From Hyphomicrobiales bacterium (GTDB taxonomy: Bacteria; Pseudomonadota; Alphaproteobacteria; Rhizobiales; Rhizobiaceae): 64,000 nt of DNA. The notes beneath the pieces were generated by a model. That model did no database searches and had not been told where the DNA came from. It saw nothing but the letters and a program-made list of their open reading frames with translations. This document shows, piece by piece, positions 18,530-27,840 of the stretch. Position 1 is the first letter of the stretch. Each line of letters begins with the position of its first letter. The stretch covers positions 440,921 to 504,920 of the forward strand of contig UCAG01000005.1 of NCBI GenBank assembly GCA_900470285.1, read 5' to 3'. Position numbers and translations under genes: made by a program.

Positions 18530-18742
18530 ATGCCTGTAAGATTGAAAAAACTGATCGGAACCGTGCTGCTTGTTCTGCTGATTGCAATTTATGCGCTGCT
18601 TGCAACCATGATTGCGGTTGCCCATCTTGGCCAGTCCTCGGTCTGGGTACAGCTTGCTTATTTCTTCTTCACCGGCTTTTTGTGGATACTTCCGGCCATG
18701 TATCTGTTGTGGTGGATGGTTCAGCCGCCTAAAGCCCGCTGA
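18530..18742 (+). CDS. DUF2842 membrane protein
   Basis: A 70-residue inner-membrane protein with two hydrophobic helices separated by HLGQSSVWVQ and ending WWMVQPPKAR, the pattern of alphaproteobacterial DUF2842. Function unknown. GGAGAGAG just before the ATG at 18530 decides the start; a frame open from 18374 has no such site. The next gene starts 2 bp after its stop, so the two are co-transcribed. Confidence 0.87.
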   Translation: MPVRLKKLIGTVLLVLLIAIYALLATMIAVAHLGQSSVWVQLAYFFFTGFLWILPAMYLLWWMVQPPKAR

Positions 18743-18744
18743 TT

Positions 18745-19890
18745 ATGTTCCGCACGGCCTGTTATTCCGATATTCATGATGCCTTGCCGCTCTGGAGCAA
18801 TGACAAGACGGTGCATGGTATAGCCCAGTCCGCACTCTGGACACGGCTCTGGCAGCAAAATGTAAATCCTGACTGCCTTGTGCTGGCGCTGTTTATCGAG
18901 GACAACCCTGCTTTATTATTACCGCTTGAGGTTATCAAACTAAACCACAAGCATGTTGCTCGCTTTGCCGGCGGCTCCCATGCCAATTGCAATTTTCCGG
19001 TTCTGTTTCCGGCTTTTTCGCAACACATCAGCAAAGACCATATCACTGCACTGATTGCCCGCCTGAAAGAAGCGCGGCCGGATATTACACTGCTGTCCCT
19101 CACCCGTCAGATGCAGTGCTGGCTCGGATATAATAATCCGCTGCTCAGCCTCTCTCATCAGCGCAACCCGAATCCGGCGCTGATTGCCTCGTTGCCAGAC
19201 AGTTTTGACACTGTGCTTGAGCGCAGCAATGCCTCACGCAAACGCAAAAAGCACCGCCAACATGCCCGTCGTTATGATGAAACAGGTGCATGGCGGATTT
19301 ACACCGCAGAAGGTGATGCGGAAAACAGCGCTGCATTCAATGATTTTTATGCGATGAAAAGCCAGCGCTTTGCCAAACAGGGCATTGCCAACAGCTTTAC
19401 CGGCGATGACCTGAACCGCTTTTTCCGGAAACTTTTTGCCGCACCGGAAAATAACACACGCAGACAATATCGCCTGCATGTTCTTGAAGTCGCCGGAAAA
19501 CCGCGTGCGGTCATTGGCTGTGCCTATTGGCAAAGCCCTGACAGTCAGACGCCACTGCAACGCGGACTGACTGTGGAATTTGGTGCTTTCGCCGATGATG
19601 ATCTGGTCACCGCCAGCCCCGGAGATTTTCTGTTTTATGAAGCGATTGCCGGTGCCATTGATGAAAAGCTGGATTATTTCAGCTTCGGCATCGGCGAGGA
19701 GAAATATAAGCGTGACTGGTGTGATATTGAGCAACCACTTTATGACAGCCATATCGCTCTAACATTCAAAGGCCGTTTGAGCGCAACACTCAATCAGCTG
19801 CGCTCAGGTCTTGTCTATCGTATTAAAACCAACAAATATCTCTGGCCGCTGGTGAAAAAGCTGCGCAGTAAGCTGCGTAAAAACGCTTAA
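18745..19890 (+). CDS. FemAB/GNAT-like acetyltransferase of the exopolysaccharide locus
   Basis: A 381-residue protein of the BioF2/CelD-like GNAT group (COG2994/COG5653 type). A basic stretch NASRKRKKHRQHARR precedes the second acyltransferase half with FNDFYAMKSQRFA, and the end has LDYFSFGIGEEKYKRDWCD, which is typical of this family. Such proteins are found in polysaccharide clusters, where they may acylate a sugar or a lipid-linked intermediate. The neighbours at 19979-27514 support this. It starts 2 bp after the DUF2842 gene. Confidence 0.82.
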   Translation: MFRTACYSDIHDALPLWSNDKTVHGIAQSALWTRLWQQNVNPDCLVLALFIEDNPALLLPLEVIKLNHKHVARFAGGSHANCNFPVLFPAFSQHISKDHITALIARLKEARPDITLLSLTRQMQCWLGYNNPLLSLSHQRNPNPALIASLPDSFDTVLERSNASRKRKKHRQHARRYDETGAWRIYTAEGDAENSAAFNDFYAMKSQRFAKQGIANSFTGDDLNRFFRKLFAAPENNTRRQYRLHVLEVAGKPRAVIGCAYWQSPDSQTPLQRGLTVEFGAFADDDLVTASPGDFLFYEAIAGAIDEKLDYFSFGIGEEKYKRDWCDIEQPLYDSHIALTFKGRLSATLNQLRSGLVYRIKTNKYLWPLVKKLRSKLRKNA

Positions 19891-19896
19891 TCCGGC

Positions 19897-19981
19897 TTTT
19901 AGAGCGCCGGCACCCATTGTACGCACAAAACTCGCTCTAACACTTTAAAACCAAAGCATAATTTTAGATAATTATGCTCTA
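19897..19981 (-). repeat. Palindromic intergenic element, family 1 (inverted copy)
   Basis: On the minus strand it reads TAGAGCATAATT...ATTATGCT, then the same 29-bp block seen at 3290-3318, then the closing GCGCTCTA. Its first three bases (complement of 19979-19981) are the TAG stop codon of the chain-length gene at 19979-22237. It fills the space between two convergent genes. Confidence 0.8.
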
Positions 19982-22237
19982 GGCGTGCGGTACCATCAGA
20001 ATGGTTACATCATCCTGACCTGCCTCATGGAATGCCAGTGCCGTCTGCGCCACAGCCTGATCTTCGCTGTCAAACACATTCATCACAAAGACGGATGTAT
20101 CACTGTCAAGGTTCAGCGCCTGTTCAGCAGAGGATGCACCGGTTTCTACCAGAACAAAATCATAGGCCGTTTCCAGCGCTTCAAAAATTACCGGCAGACG
20201 TTCGGCCTGTGCCATTGCGGTCTTCGGATCAGAAAGACCTGTCGGAATTACATCCGCATCCGAATATAAATCACCATGAATAATATCGGTAAACTGCTTC
20301 ACATTGAGCAGAAGGTCGGTAATGCCGGCAGGTCTGTTGCCATCCAGCATTGCCTGACTGACAGCACCATTGCCGGTCATATCCACAAGCAGTACCCGCA
20401 GGCTGCGATCAGCCAGTTCACGCAGCAAATGCACACTGCCGGCAGATCCGGCATCACCTTCCGGCGAAATCAGAATAATGCGACGGCGTTCCTGCAACAT
20501 CAGACGGCTGGCAATCGCCGCAATCCCATTGGGCGCATAAATATCATCGGATGCCGGATCAGGTTCTTCCGTAGCATCCGGTTCAGACACAGTATAGCTG
20601 TCATAGATACGCTGAATTGTTTCTACATCAATTTCAGGACGGGCCATAGGGTGCTCTACCATCTCATTTTTATCAGGCATCTCATTTGTATCGGAAACAG
20701 GCTCGGGAGCCGGCTGCGCAATCAGCTTATTATCAAGCTGAGCAGTTTCATTATGCGCAGGGCTAAAGTTCTGTGCAACAGCACCATATTCGTCCCCCCA
20801 GAGATTGTGCCTGTTGTCAGCTCTGACAGGACTTGTTGTCATTGCACGACCGCTGAAAAGCTCGCGCAGCAAAACAAAAACCGATAACAGCAACAAGCCT
20901 GCTACAAAACTCATGCTGACCATAGGCAGCACTTTTGGGAAATACGGTGCCCCTGCTACAGTTGCCGTTGAAAAAATCCGTGCATCTGCAGGCTGATCTG
21001 TACGGTCAGCAATGCTGGAAGCCTCGCGATAGCGCGCCAGATAGGCTTGCAGCAAATCGCGCTGGGCGGCGGCATCACGTTCCAAAGCACGTAGTTCAAC
21101 TTCCTGACTGCCAGCCTCGGCGGCCTGTGCTTTCAGCCGGTTGAGTTCACGGGTCTGCTCCTGCTCGCGGCTGCGGGCAGTCGTCACCTCATTATCGAGG
21201 CTTTTCAGAATTGTATTGCCTTCCTGCCGGATTTGCCGGTCAAGATCAGCGAGTTGCGCACGCAAGCCCTGAATACGCGGGTGCCCGTCCAGCAGCGTTG
21301 TCGACAGATTGGCAATCTCAGCCATCAGCGCTCCGCGGCGCTCATTCAGCTGCTGCATAATGCCGGAGGACATAACTTCCGGCAGGCTGTTGACCGGCAC
21401 ACCATTTTTAAGTGCAGTGCGAATGCTCTCAGCTTTCGCTTCACTGGCCGCACGTTCTGCTTTCAGTCGTGATAGTTCCGATGAGATATCGGACATTTGC
21501 TGCGTGGCAAGGGAAGTATTATTGCTGGTATTCAGCAGATCACTTGCCGCACGAAAATCTGCGACTTTGGTTTCCGCCTCGCGCACTTTCTTCGTCAGCC
21601 GTTCAATTTCAGGCTCCAGCCAGCCGGTTGCATCACCTGTCAGCTGACGCTTGGCAGCGGCTTGTGCCGCAATATATTCCTCTGCAATTTTATCGGCAAC
21701 ATCGGCAGCGATCTGCGGATTTTTGGAGACAAACTCAACCACAATCACCCGTGAGCCGGTTACAGCATAGACCTGTAAATTCTCACGCATACGGGTGAGA
21801 ACCTGTTCTGACACCGGAATCGTGCGCGGGTCAGGGCGCAATCCCAGCAAGACCAGAACCTGTTTCACCGGCGACATGGTTTTCGGATAGAATTCCGCAT
21901 AATCTTCAAGCTTCAGATCAGCTGCCACTTTTGCAAGGATTTTCGCAGAGTTAATCAACTCTACCTGCGATTTAACAGCCTCAGGATCCAGTAGCGGACG
22001 ATCCGTTTCGGAACCGATATTCGGACGTGTGAAGACAGTTTCCCGTGCTTCAATCAGAATACGCGCCTCGGAGCGGTAATAAGGAGAGAGAAATTGCGCA
22101 ACACCCCATGTCAGCAGAGCAAACAGCAGTGCGCCCAAAACAATGAACAGCCAGTTGCGCTTCAGAGCGGCGAACAGCGCTCCGATATCAATTTCCGCAT
22201 TTTCTGCTGCATCGCGCATCACTGACCCGATCCCCAT
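19979..22237 (-). CDS. Wzz/GumC-type polysaccharide chain-length protein with degenerate kinase domain
   Basis: A 752-residue inner-membrane protein for exopolysaccharide polymerisation and export. Wzz domain with a first helix at about residues 32-50, a long periplasmic coiled coil (about 200-400), a second helix near 435, and a cytoplasmic C-terminal domain from about 573. That domain has the BY-kinase fold order but lacks the P-loop: the Walker A position reads SPEGDAGSAGS with no GKT/GKS, and Walker A' reads LLVDMTG. No tyrosine cluster closes the protein. It probably cannot hydrolyse ATP or phosphorylate itself. It is divergent from the wza-like gene. Confidence 0.9.
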   Translation of the reverse strand: MGIGSVMRDAAENAEIDIGALFAALKRNWLFIVLGALLFALLTWGVAQFLSPYYRSEARILIEARETVFTRPNIGSETDRPLLDPEAVKSQVELINSAKILAKVAADLKLEDYAEFYPKTMSPVKQVLVLLGLRPDPRTIPVSEQVLTRMRENLQVYAVTGSRVIVVEFVSKNPQIAADVADKIAEEYIAAQAAAKRQLTGDATGWLEPEIERLTKKVREAETKVADFRAASDLLNTSNNTSLATQQMSDISSELSRLKAERAASEAKAESIRTALKNGVPVNSLPEVMSSGIMQQLNERRGALMAEIANLSTTLLDGHPRIQGLRAQLADLDRQIRQEGNTILKSLDNEVTTARSREQEQTRELNRLKAQAAEAGSQEVELRALERDAAAQRDLLQAYLARYREASSIADRTDQPADARIFSTATVAGAPYFPKVLPMVSMSFVAGLLLLSVFVLLRELFSGRAMTTSPVRADNRHNLWGDEYGAVAQNFSPAHNETAQLDNKLIAQPAPEPVSDTNEMPDKNEMVEHPMARPEIDVETIQRIYDSYTVSEPDATEEPDPASDDIYAPNGIAAIASRLMLQERRRIILISPEGDAGSAGSVHLLRELADRSLRVLLVDMTGNGAVSQAMLDGNRPAGITDLLLNVKQFTDIIHGDLYSDADVIPTGLSDPKTAMAQAERLPVIFEALETAYDFVLVETGASSAEQALNLDSDTSVFVMNVFDSEDQAVAQTALAFHEAGQDDVTILMVPHA

Positions 22238-22501
22238 AATCCTGAACAGGACTCTAATGGTAAATCATCAAGGTAACTATAGGGTTAAATCCGGTAATCT
22301 CCCCTCATCCTCCATATTGAGAAAGTATCAGGGCTTTACTTTAGCAGTTTGTATTTAAAGATAATTTTATCATCGCAACGAATTTTAGCTTTTAGTCTTT
22401 ACGCCATATTAACCCTAATAATTCAATAATCACCATCAGGCAGATGTCAGTTGCACAGCTATGAAATGCGCAACGGTACCTGAACATATACCAATATGAA
22501 C
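22238..22501. other. Divergent promoter region of the exopolysaccharide genes
   Basis: A+T-rich intergenic DNA between the chain-length gene and the Wza-type gene. Together with the repeat at 22502-22617 it makes a gap of 420 bp. No gene is visible, and no operator could be named. Confidence 0.5.
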
Positions 22502-22617
22502 TAGAGCATGTCGTGCTTAATCAAATTCACAGCGCTCGCTCTAGATTCTTTTAATTGTAGCATGTGCGCGAACGCTAAATGAAACCATTTAGCTGCCGAC
22601 ATGCTTTGGTGAGTTCT
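22502..22617 (-). repeat. Palindromic intergenic element, family 1 (upstream of wza-like gene)
   Basis: Shares AAGAATCTAGAGCGAG, GCTGTGA and the terminal TAGAGCAT blocks with the copies at 44863-44970 and 62572-62717, in the minus orientation. It ends with a palindrome GCTAAATG/CATTTAGC. The element sits within 45 bp of the wza-like start, so it may affect the 5' end of that transcript. Confidence 0.75.
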
Positions 22618-22657
22618 GACACCAAAGCAATCAGAACGGAATAAGGAAAAGAGCAGA

Positions 22658-23221
22658 ATGAAAACACGTGTTTTTATGGCAGCTTTGGGCGTAACCTGTC
22701 TGGTATTGTCAGGCTGCACCAGCTATCGCCCTGCTCCTCCGGCATTCCACGAAGCGCTAAACCAGCCTTATATCCTCGGCTCCGGTGACCGTCTGCGCAT
22801 TACCGTTTTTGAACAGGCGGGATTAAGCAATACATATTCTGTCGACCAGTCCGGTTATATTGCCTTCCCGCTGATCGGCAGCGTTCCTGCACGCGGCAAA
22901 ACAGTCAAACAGCTTGAAGCCACTATCGCTTCTAAGCTGCGCGGCGGCTATATCCGCAATCCTGACGTCAGCGTAGAAATCGACCGTTACCGGCCGGTTT
23001 TTATCATGGGTGAAGTCGGTGGCGCAGGACAATATTCTTACGTGCCGGGCATGACCGCGCAAACGGCCATTGCTGCGTCCGGCGGCTTTACACCACGCGC
23101 CAATCAGGAAAGCGTGGATATTACCCGCCAGATCAACGGTAAAATCTTTACCGGACGTGTGCGCATTACAGACCCGATCCTGCCAGGTGATACCATCTAT
23201 GTCCGTGAACGGTTATTCTGA
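22658..23221 (+). CDS. Wza/GumB-type polysaccharide export lipoprotein
   Basis: A 187-residue outer-membrane lipoprotein. Signal peptide with lipobox VLSGC (Cys20); Poly_export domain YILGSGDRLRITVFEQ and an SLBB-type domain FIMGEVGGAGQYSYVPGMTAQTAIA follow. It is short, as in GumB/ExoF-like members, compared with E. coli Wza (about 380). It forms the outer-membrane exit for the polysaccharide together with the chain-length protein. AAGGAAAAG precedes the ATG. The glycosyltransferase gene follows after 47 bp. Confidence 0.93.
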   Translation: MKTRVFMAALGVTCLVLSGCTSYRPAPPAFHEALNQPYILGSGDRLRITVFEQAGLSNTYSVDQSGYIAFPLIGSVPARGKTVKQLEATIASKLRGGYIRNPDVSVEIDRYRPVFIMGEVGGAGQYSYVPGMTAQTAIAASGGFTPRANQESVDITRQINGKIFTGRVRITDPILPGDTIYVRERLF

Positions 23222-23268
23222 CCGCCACAGATAAAACCAGCATTCATCCTTCCTGAGGCGAGGCTATT

Positions 23269-24408
23269 GTGAAGCAAAAATCTTTGCGGATTATCCATTG
23301 CTTCCGTTCCCCTACAGGCGGCGTGTTCCGCCATATACGTGATCTGGCTGCCATGCAGAATGCCGCCGGCCATCAGGTCGGTGTCATTTGCGAATTATGC
23401 GAAGACGGCGCTCTTGAGCAACAGCAATTTGCCAGTATGGTGCCTGATCTGAAACTGGGGCTGCATCGTATCCCCATCAGCCGCAGAATAGGTCTCAGTG
23501 ATATCGGCGCTATTATAAGCACGCGCAAATTACTGAAGCAGCATCAACCGGATATTGTGCACGGGCACGGCGCAAAAGGCGGAACTTACTCCCGTCTCGG
23601 CACGATAGGCATCCATAAAAGCCGGACTCTGCGCCCGCACAGATTTTACTCTCCTCATGGCGGCAGCCTGCATTTTGATCCGGCATCCCTTGCCGGTAAG
23701 ATCATGTTCACAGCAGAGCGTCTCCAGGAACGGATCACCGATGGCCTGATTTTTGTCTCAGCCTATGAGGAAAATACCTATCAGGAAAAGGTCGGGCATC
23801 CGCGCTGCGCTTACACCGTCATCCGTAACGGTATCAGCAAAGATGAATTTACTCCGGTTACACCTGAGCCTGATGCCGCAGATTTTCTGTTTACCGGCAT
23901 GATGCGCGATCTGAAAGGCCCCGATCTTTTCATCCGCGCTCTGGCGGAACTGAACAAGACAGCAAAGGCGAACAACCAGCCAGTTGCCAGCGGCGCTATG
24001 ATCGGAGACGGGCCGCAAAAACAGAGCTATCAGGCACTTGCCGCGCAACTCGGATTGGAAAATCATATCCGCTTTTATCCGGCAATGCCGGTACGGGAGG
24101 CATTAAGGCACGGTCACATCTTTGTACTGCCTTCACGTGCTGAATCCCTGCCTTATATTGTCTTGGAAGTTCTGGCAGCACAGCGTAGTATCATTGCAAC
24201 AGATGTCGGTGGCCTTGCTGAAATATTCGGCGCGGACAGCAATGCGCTTTGCAAGCCGGATGCCGGTGCAATTGCCGTAAGAATGCGCGAAGTTCTGGCT
24301 TTCCCGGCGCGCTACCAGGAAACGATGCCTGATACCCTCCTGCTACGCTCACGTTTCAGCCGGGAAAATATGGCTCATGCAGTTGAACAATTTTATTGCA
24401 TCAACTAA
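23269..24408 (+). CDS. Group 1 (GT4) glycosyltransferase
   Basis: A 379-residue GT-B enzyme. The N-terminal domain starts RIIHCFRSPTGGVFRHI, with the acceptor-side glycine loop, and the C-terminal donor domain has FLFTGMMRDLKGPDLFIRAL and the E-x7-E motif region RAESLPYIVLEVLAAQ. It would transfer an activated sugar in assembly of the exopolysaccharide repeat unit. The start is GTG at 23269 with GAGGCGAGG upstream. The 240 bp after it is A+T-rich without a gene. Confidence 0.92.
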   Translation: MKQKSLRIIHCFRSPTGGVFRHIRDLAAMQNAAGHQVGVICELCEDGALEQQQFASMVPDLKLGLHRIPISRRIGLSDIGAIISTRKLLKQHQPDIVHGHGAKGGTYSRLGTIGIHKSRTLRPHRFYSPHGGSLHFDPASLAGKIMFTAERLQERITDGLIFVSAYEENTYQEKVGHPRCAYTVIRNGISKDEFTPVTPEPDAADFLFTGMMRDLKGPDLFIRALAELNKTAKANNQPVASGAMIGDGPQKQSYQALAAQLGLENHIRFYPAMPVREALRHGHIFVLPSRAESLPYIVLEVLAAQRSIIATDVGGLAEIFGADSNALCKPDAGAIAVRMREVLAFPARYQETMPDTLLLRSRFSRENMAHAVEQFYCIN

Positions 24409-24650
24409 ATTACCTGTAAGAGCTATGTAAAACTTCCGTATTTCAGTATAATATAAATATTATTCGCATAAAATTACTCTAATAAAGCAATATTGCGGAT
24501 ATTTACTATCCGGCAACCACAATACATGAAAACCCAGTTTACAACCTCAAACTACGCGTTCTCTCGAGAAAAATAAGAAAAAAGCAACTCTCATCACGGA
24601 TACAGTGCTTATATTTCTTGTGAGCAAAACTTTAATATGCCGGTGCATCA

Positions 24651-26195
24651 ATGAATGAGAAAAAAAATAAAGGAAACTTTGACAGGAAGGTGCTGCAAAG
24701 AAAACCTGACTCAGGTGCATCTTTTACACCAACTGAAAAAGCCGAGTTGAGCCCGCTGGCCATGAAAGTGGCTGCTCAATACAAAAACGAAAGCATTTCT
24801 CCCGCTCTGTTCACAGGACTTATGCGCATCTGGGAGTTTGTGATTGTCGCTCTGTGCGGCACCGGAGTTTACCTCAGCTATGTCGGCGCCAGCAGCATCC
24901 ATATGCTGGAATATTTATTTGCGAATGTTCTGGCAGCCGCACTCTATGTTATCTTTGCCCAGTTCAGTTCCGGCTATCGCCCTTCAGTGCTGCGCAAGCC
25001 GTTTCGCTATCTCGGCCGGCTGATTATCTGCTGGGCCGGTGTTTTCGCCGTTATGGCTATTGTGGCATTTCTGCTGAAAATTTCTGCCGTTTATTCCCGT
25101 ATCTGGTTTGCCGGATTTGTGATTTCCGGCTTTATCGCTCTCGCTGCATCGCGTTTTCTCGCAGCCAGACTGATGCGCATGCTCGCCCGCAGCGGCCGCA
25201 TGGAACGGCGTGCGGTTATTGTCGGCGGCGGTCAGAATGCGGAAGATCTCATTCTTGAACTCAACAAGCAGCCGGATAATGATATCCGTATTTGCGGTAT
25301 TTTTGACGATCGCGGTGACCGTCGGTCCCCGCCGGTTGTTGCCGGCTATCCCAAGCTTGGTAATATTTCAGAACTTATCGAATTTGCCCGTGTCGCCCGC
25401 ATTGACATGCTGATCGTCTCTCTGCCTATCTCTGCGGAAGAACGGGTTTTGACACTGATGCAAAAGCTTTGGGTACTGCCGGTGGATATCCGCCTTTCTG
25501 CCCATGCTGCCAATATGCGCCTGCGACCACGTGCTTATTCCTATATCGGCTCCGTGCCGATGCTGGATATTCTCGACAAACCTATCAACGACTGGGATGC
25601 TATCGCCAAGCGTTTGTTTGATATTGTCTTCAGCCTGTTTGGAATTGTTCTTTTCTCACCAATCATGCTGGCGACCGCTATCGCAATCAAGCTCGACAGC
25701 AAAGGCCCTGTGATTTTCAAACAAAAGCGTCACGGCTTTAATAATGAAGTGATCAATGTCTGGAAATTCCGCTCGATGTATAGCGACCAGTGCGATCCTA
25801 CTGCAAGATTGGCCGTCTCCAAGAATGACAGCCGCGTAACCCGTGTCGGCCGTTTTATCCGCAAAACTTCGATTGATGAATTACCGCAATTTTTCAACTC
25901 CTTAGGCGGCAGCCTTTCACTCGTCGGCCCTCGTCCTCACGCGGTCAGCGCCAATTCCAACAATATGCTCTATAATGATGTGGTTGACGGCTATTTTGCC
26001 CGTCATAAAGTCAAACCCGGTGTAACCGGTTGGGCACAGATCAATGGCTGGCGCGGCGAAATCGACAAGCCGGAGAAAATCGTGATGCGTACGGAATATG
26101 ATCTCAATTATATTGAGAACTGGTCACTGCTGTTCGACCTGAAAATCCTGTTTCTTACCCCTATACGCCTGCTGAATACGGAAAACGCCTATTGA
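24651..26195 (+). CDS. Undecaprenyl-phosphate sugar phosphotransferase (priming enzyme)
   Basis: A 514-residue polyisoprenyl-phosphate hexose-1-phosphate transferase of the WcaJ/ExoY type. Four to five N-terminal helices (about 60-180), a CoA-binding-like domain (RRAVIVGGGQNAEDL, about 187), then the catalytic bacterial sugar transferase domain from KRLFDIVFSLFGIVLFSPIML, with WKFRSM, DELPQFFNSL, LVGPRPHAV and TGWAQINGWRGE. It loads the first sugar onto undecaprenyl phosphate. Its stop overlaps the start of the polymerase gene, so the two are coupled. Confidence 0.94.
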   Translation: MNEKKNKGNFDRKVLQRKPDSGASFTPTEKAELSPLAMKVAAQYKNESISPALFTGLMRIWEFVIVALCGTGVYLSYVGASSIHMLEYLFANVLAAALYVIFAQFSSGYRPSVLRKPFRYLGRLIICWAGVFAVMAIVAFLLKISAVYSRIWFAGFVISGFIALAASRFLAARLMRMLARSGRMERRAVIVGGGQNAEDLILELNKQPDNDIRICGIFDDRGDRRSPPVVAGYPKLGNISELIEFARVARIDMLIVSLPISAEERVLTLMQKLWVLPVDIRLSAHAANMRLRPRAYSYIGSVPMLDILDKPINDWDAIAKRLFDIVFSLFGIVLFSPIMLATAIAIKLDSKGPVIFKQKRHGFNNEVINVWKFRSMYSDQCDPTARLAVSKNDSRVTRVGRFIRKTSIDELPQFFNSLGGSLSLVGPRPHAVSANSNNMLYNDVVDGYFARHKVKPGVTGWAQINGWRGEIDKPEKIVMRTEYDLNYIENWSLLFDLKILFLTPIRLLNTENAY

Positions 26196-27514
26196 ACTAT
26201 CCGCCCCAGCCTGCGCATACGCATTCCGCTTCAGATGCAGCATTCCATGCTCTGAAGGAGCGCGGCCAGCGACAAGCTGCAATACAGTGGCTTGCCCGGT
26301 TGTCGCTGGCTACAGGCGTATTTTTCAGCGGCTTCGTCCTCTTTGAACCCGGGCCTTATGAAATTCTGATGTTAGGGCTCATCAGCCTGTGGCTGCTGTT
26401 TGGTCTCAGGCTGAGTGTTCATTCGCTGGCATTGCTGCTGCTGCTCACCTTGTTCAATATTGGCGGCGTGCTCTCGATTTTTCAGATGGCTGATCTGAAG
26501 AAAGCACCGCTTTATATTGCTGTGTCTTATTTTCTGGCGCTTACCAGCGTGTTTTTCGCCGCAGTCACTGAAAGCGACTGGCGCAGATTGCAACCACTGT
26601 TCACCGGCTATCTGACAGCCGCGGTCATTACAGGCATGCTGGGTATTGGCGGCTATCTTAATCTGATCCCTGCTGCAGATCTGTTCACTCTTTACGGCCG
26701 CGCTAAAGGTGCTTTTCAGGATCCGAATGTCTTCGGTCCTTTTCTGATCCTGCCTATTAACTGGTGCATTTATCAGGTTCTGACACGCCCGTTCCGGAAA
26801 AGCCTGCTCTATTGGGCACTGTTTCTTTTGCTGACGCTTGCTGTGCTGTTGTCCTTTTCCCGTGCAGCATGGGGTATGCTTGCTGTATCCTTATTGCTTA
26901 TTCCGGCCCTGCTGTTCATCAGCAGCAAGAACCAGCACTTTCGCGGCAAAATCATCCTAATCAGCATCGCAGCAATTGTTCTTCTTGCTTTTACATTGCT
27001 GATTGCCTTGCAAATTCCGCAAATCAGCGAATTGTTCACCCAGCGCGCGCGCCTTGAACAGGATTATGACAGCGCCCGCACGGGACGCTTTGCGCGGCAC
27101 TGGCTGGGTTTTCTTTTGTCTATGGAAAAACCCTTCGGCATAGGTCCGCTGGAATTCGGCCCCATGTTCGGAGAAGACACACATAATATCTGGCTGAAGG
27201 CATTGCTGGACTATGGCTGGCTTGGGTTTTTGGCTTTCATTATCCTGACCATGCTCACACTGGGTTTCGGCTTCAGGCTGATGCTGCGGGAGCGGCCATG
27301 GCAGCCTTATCTGCTCTGTGCCTATGTTGCATTTATCGGTCATATACTGATCGGCAATGTGATCGATATCGATCACTGGAGACATTTCTATCTGATAACC
27401 GGCATTATCTGGGGTTGCGCAGGGCTTGAACAACGCTATCAGCAACAGGCACGTTTCCAACGCACATCTGCAGCGCAACTGCACCACAACCTCTCATCTC
27501 CTCCCAGACGATAG
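26192..27514 (+). CDS. O-antigen ligase/polymerase-like membrane protein (Wzy type)
   Basis: A 440-residue protein with about ten hydrophobic helices and the large periplasmic loop (QARLEQ..SARTGRFARHWLGFLLS..GPLEFGPMFGEDTHNIWLKALLDYGWLGF) of the Wzy_C/O-antigen ligase family. It probably polymerises exopolysaccharide repeat units. The start appears to be TTG at 26192, four bases before the end of the previous gene (TTGA); no ATG is near. The TAG stop is the first three bases of a palindromic element at 27512. No flippase gene is present in this cluster. Confidence 0.88.
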   Translation: MNYPPQPAHTHSASDAAFHALKERGQRQAAIQWLARLSLATGVFFSGFVLFEPGPYEILMLGLISLWLLFGLRLSVHSLALLLLLTLFNIGGVLSIFQMADLKKAPLYIAVSYFLALTSVFFAAVTESDWRRLQPLFTGYLTAAVITGMLGIGGYLNLIPAADLFTLYGRAKGAFQDPNVFGPFLILPINWCIYQVLTRPFRKSLLYWALFLLLTLAVLLSFSRAAWGMLAVSLLLIPALLFISSKNQHFRGKIILISIAAIVLLAFTLLIALQIPQISELFTQRARLEQDYDSARTGRFARHWLGFLLSMEKPFGIGPLEFGPMFGEDTHNIWLKALLDYGWLGFLAFIILTMLTLGFGFRLMLRERPWQPYLLCAYVAFIGHILIGNVIDIDHWRHFYLITGIIWGCAGLEQRYQQQARFQRTSAAQLHHNLSSPPRR

Positions 27515-27610
27515 AGCATTTCCGGTTTTGATTACATCCGGGGAAATGTTCTATTCCTTGTTTTTATGCGCATCACGAAAAGCACCTCACATTTTTCGTG
27601 ACGTGTTTTA
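27512..27610. repeat. Palindromic intergenic elements after the polymerase gene
   Basis: Left part: TAGAGCATTTCCGG against CCGGGGAAATGTTCTA (27512-27554). Right part: CTTGTTTTTATGCGCAT, then TCACGAAAA paired with TTTTCGTGA, matching the second family of repeats seen at 15224-15330. The left end supplies the upstream gene's stop codon. It could also act as a terminator-like structure. Confidence 0.7.
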
Positions 27611-27725
27611 ACCGGAGCCGGTCACCTGCACCCTGCTTGTAATGCGTTTATATTCTGCGGAACCAAACCACCAGCACTGACGTTACATCCCTGTAACCGA
27701 ACCACAACAATGAGGGAGAGCTAAG

Positions 27726-27803
27726 ATGTTGAGAGCCGGTATTTTGTGGATGATGGGTGTTCCGTTTTTTGTCGTTGTGCTGATCTGGTATTTTTTCTTC
27801 TGA
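27726..27803 (+). CDS. 25-residue single-helix membrane peptide
   Basis: ATG at 27726 with a strong GAGGGAGAG 6-8 nt upstream opens a 25-codon frame ending TGA at 27803: a basic start (MLRAG) and then an almost wholly hydrophobic, aromatic-rich segment ending YFFF. It would be one membrane-spanning helix. I know of similar small unannotated proteins in rhizobia by impression only. The strong ribosome binding site is the main evidence. It lies between the exopolysaccharide locus and the diguanylate cyclase gene. Confidence 0.55.
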   Translation: MLRAGILWMMGVPFFVVVLIWYFFF

Positions 27804-27840
27804 TCCGCAGACGTCCGGCCGGATTTTCTCGTGGCAGAAA

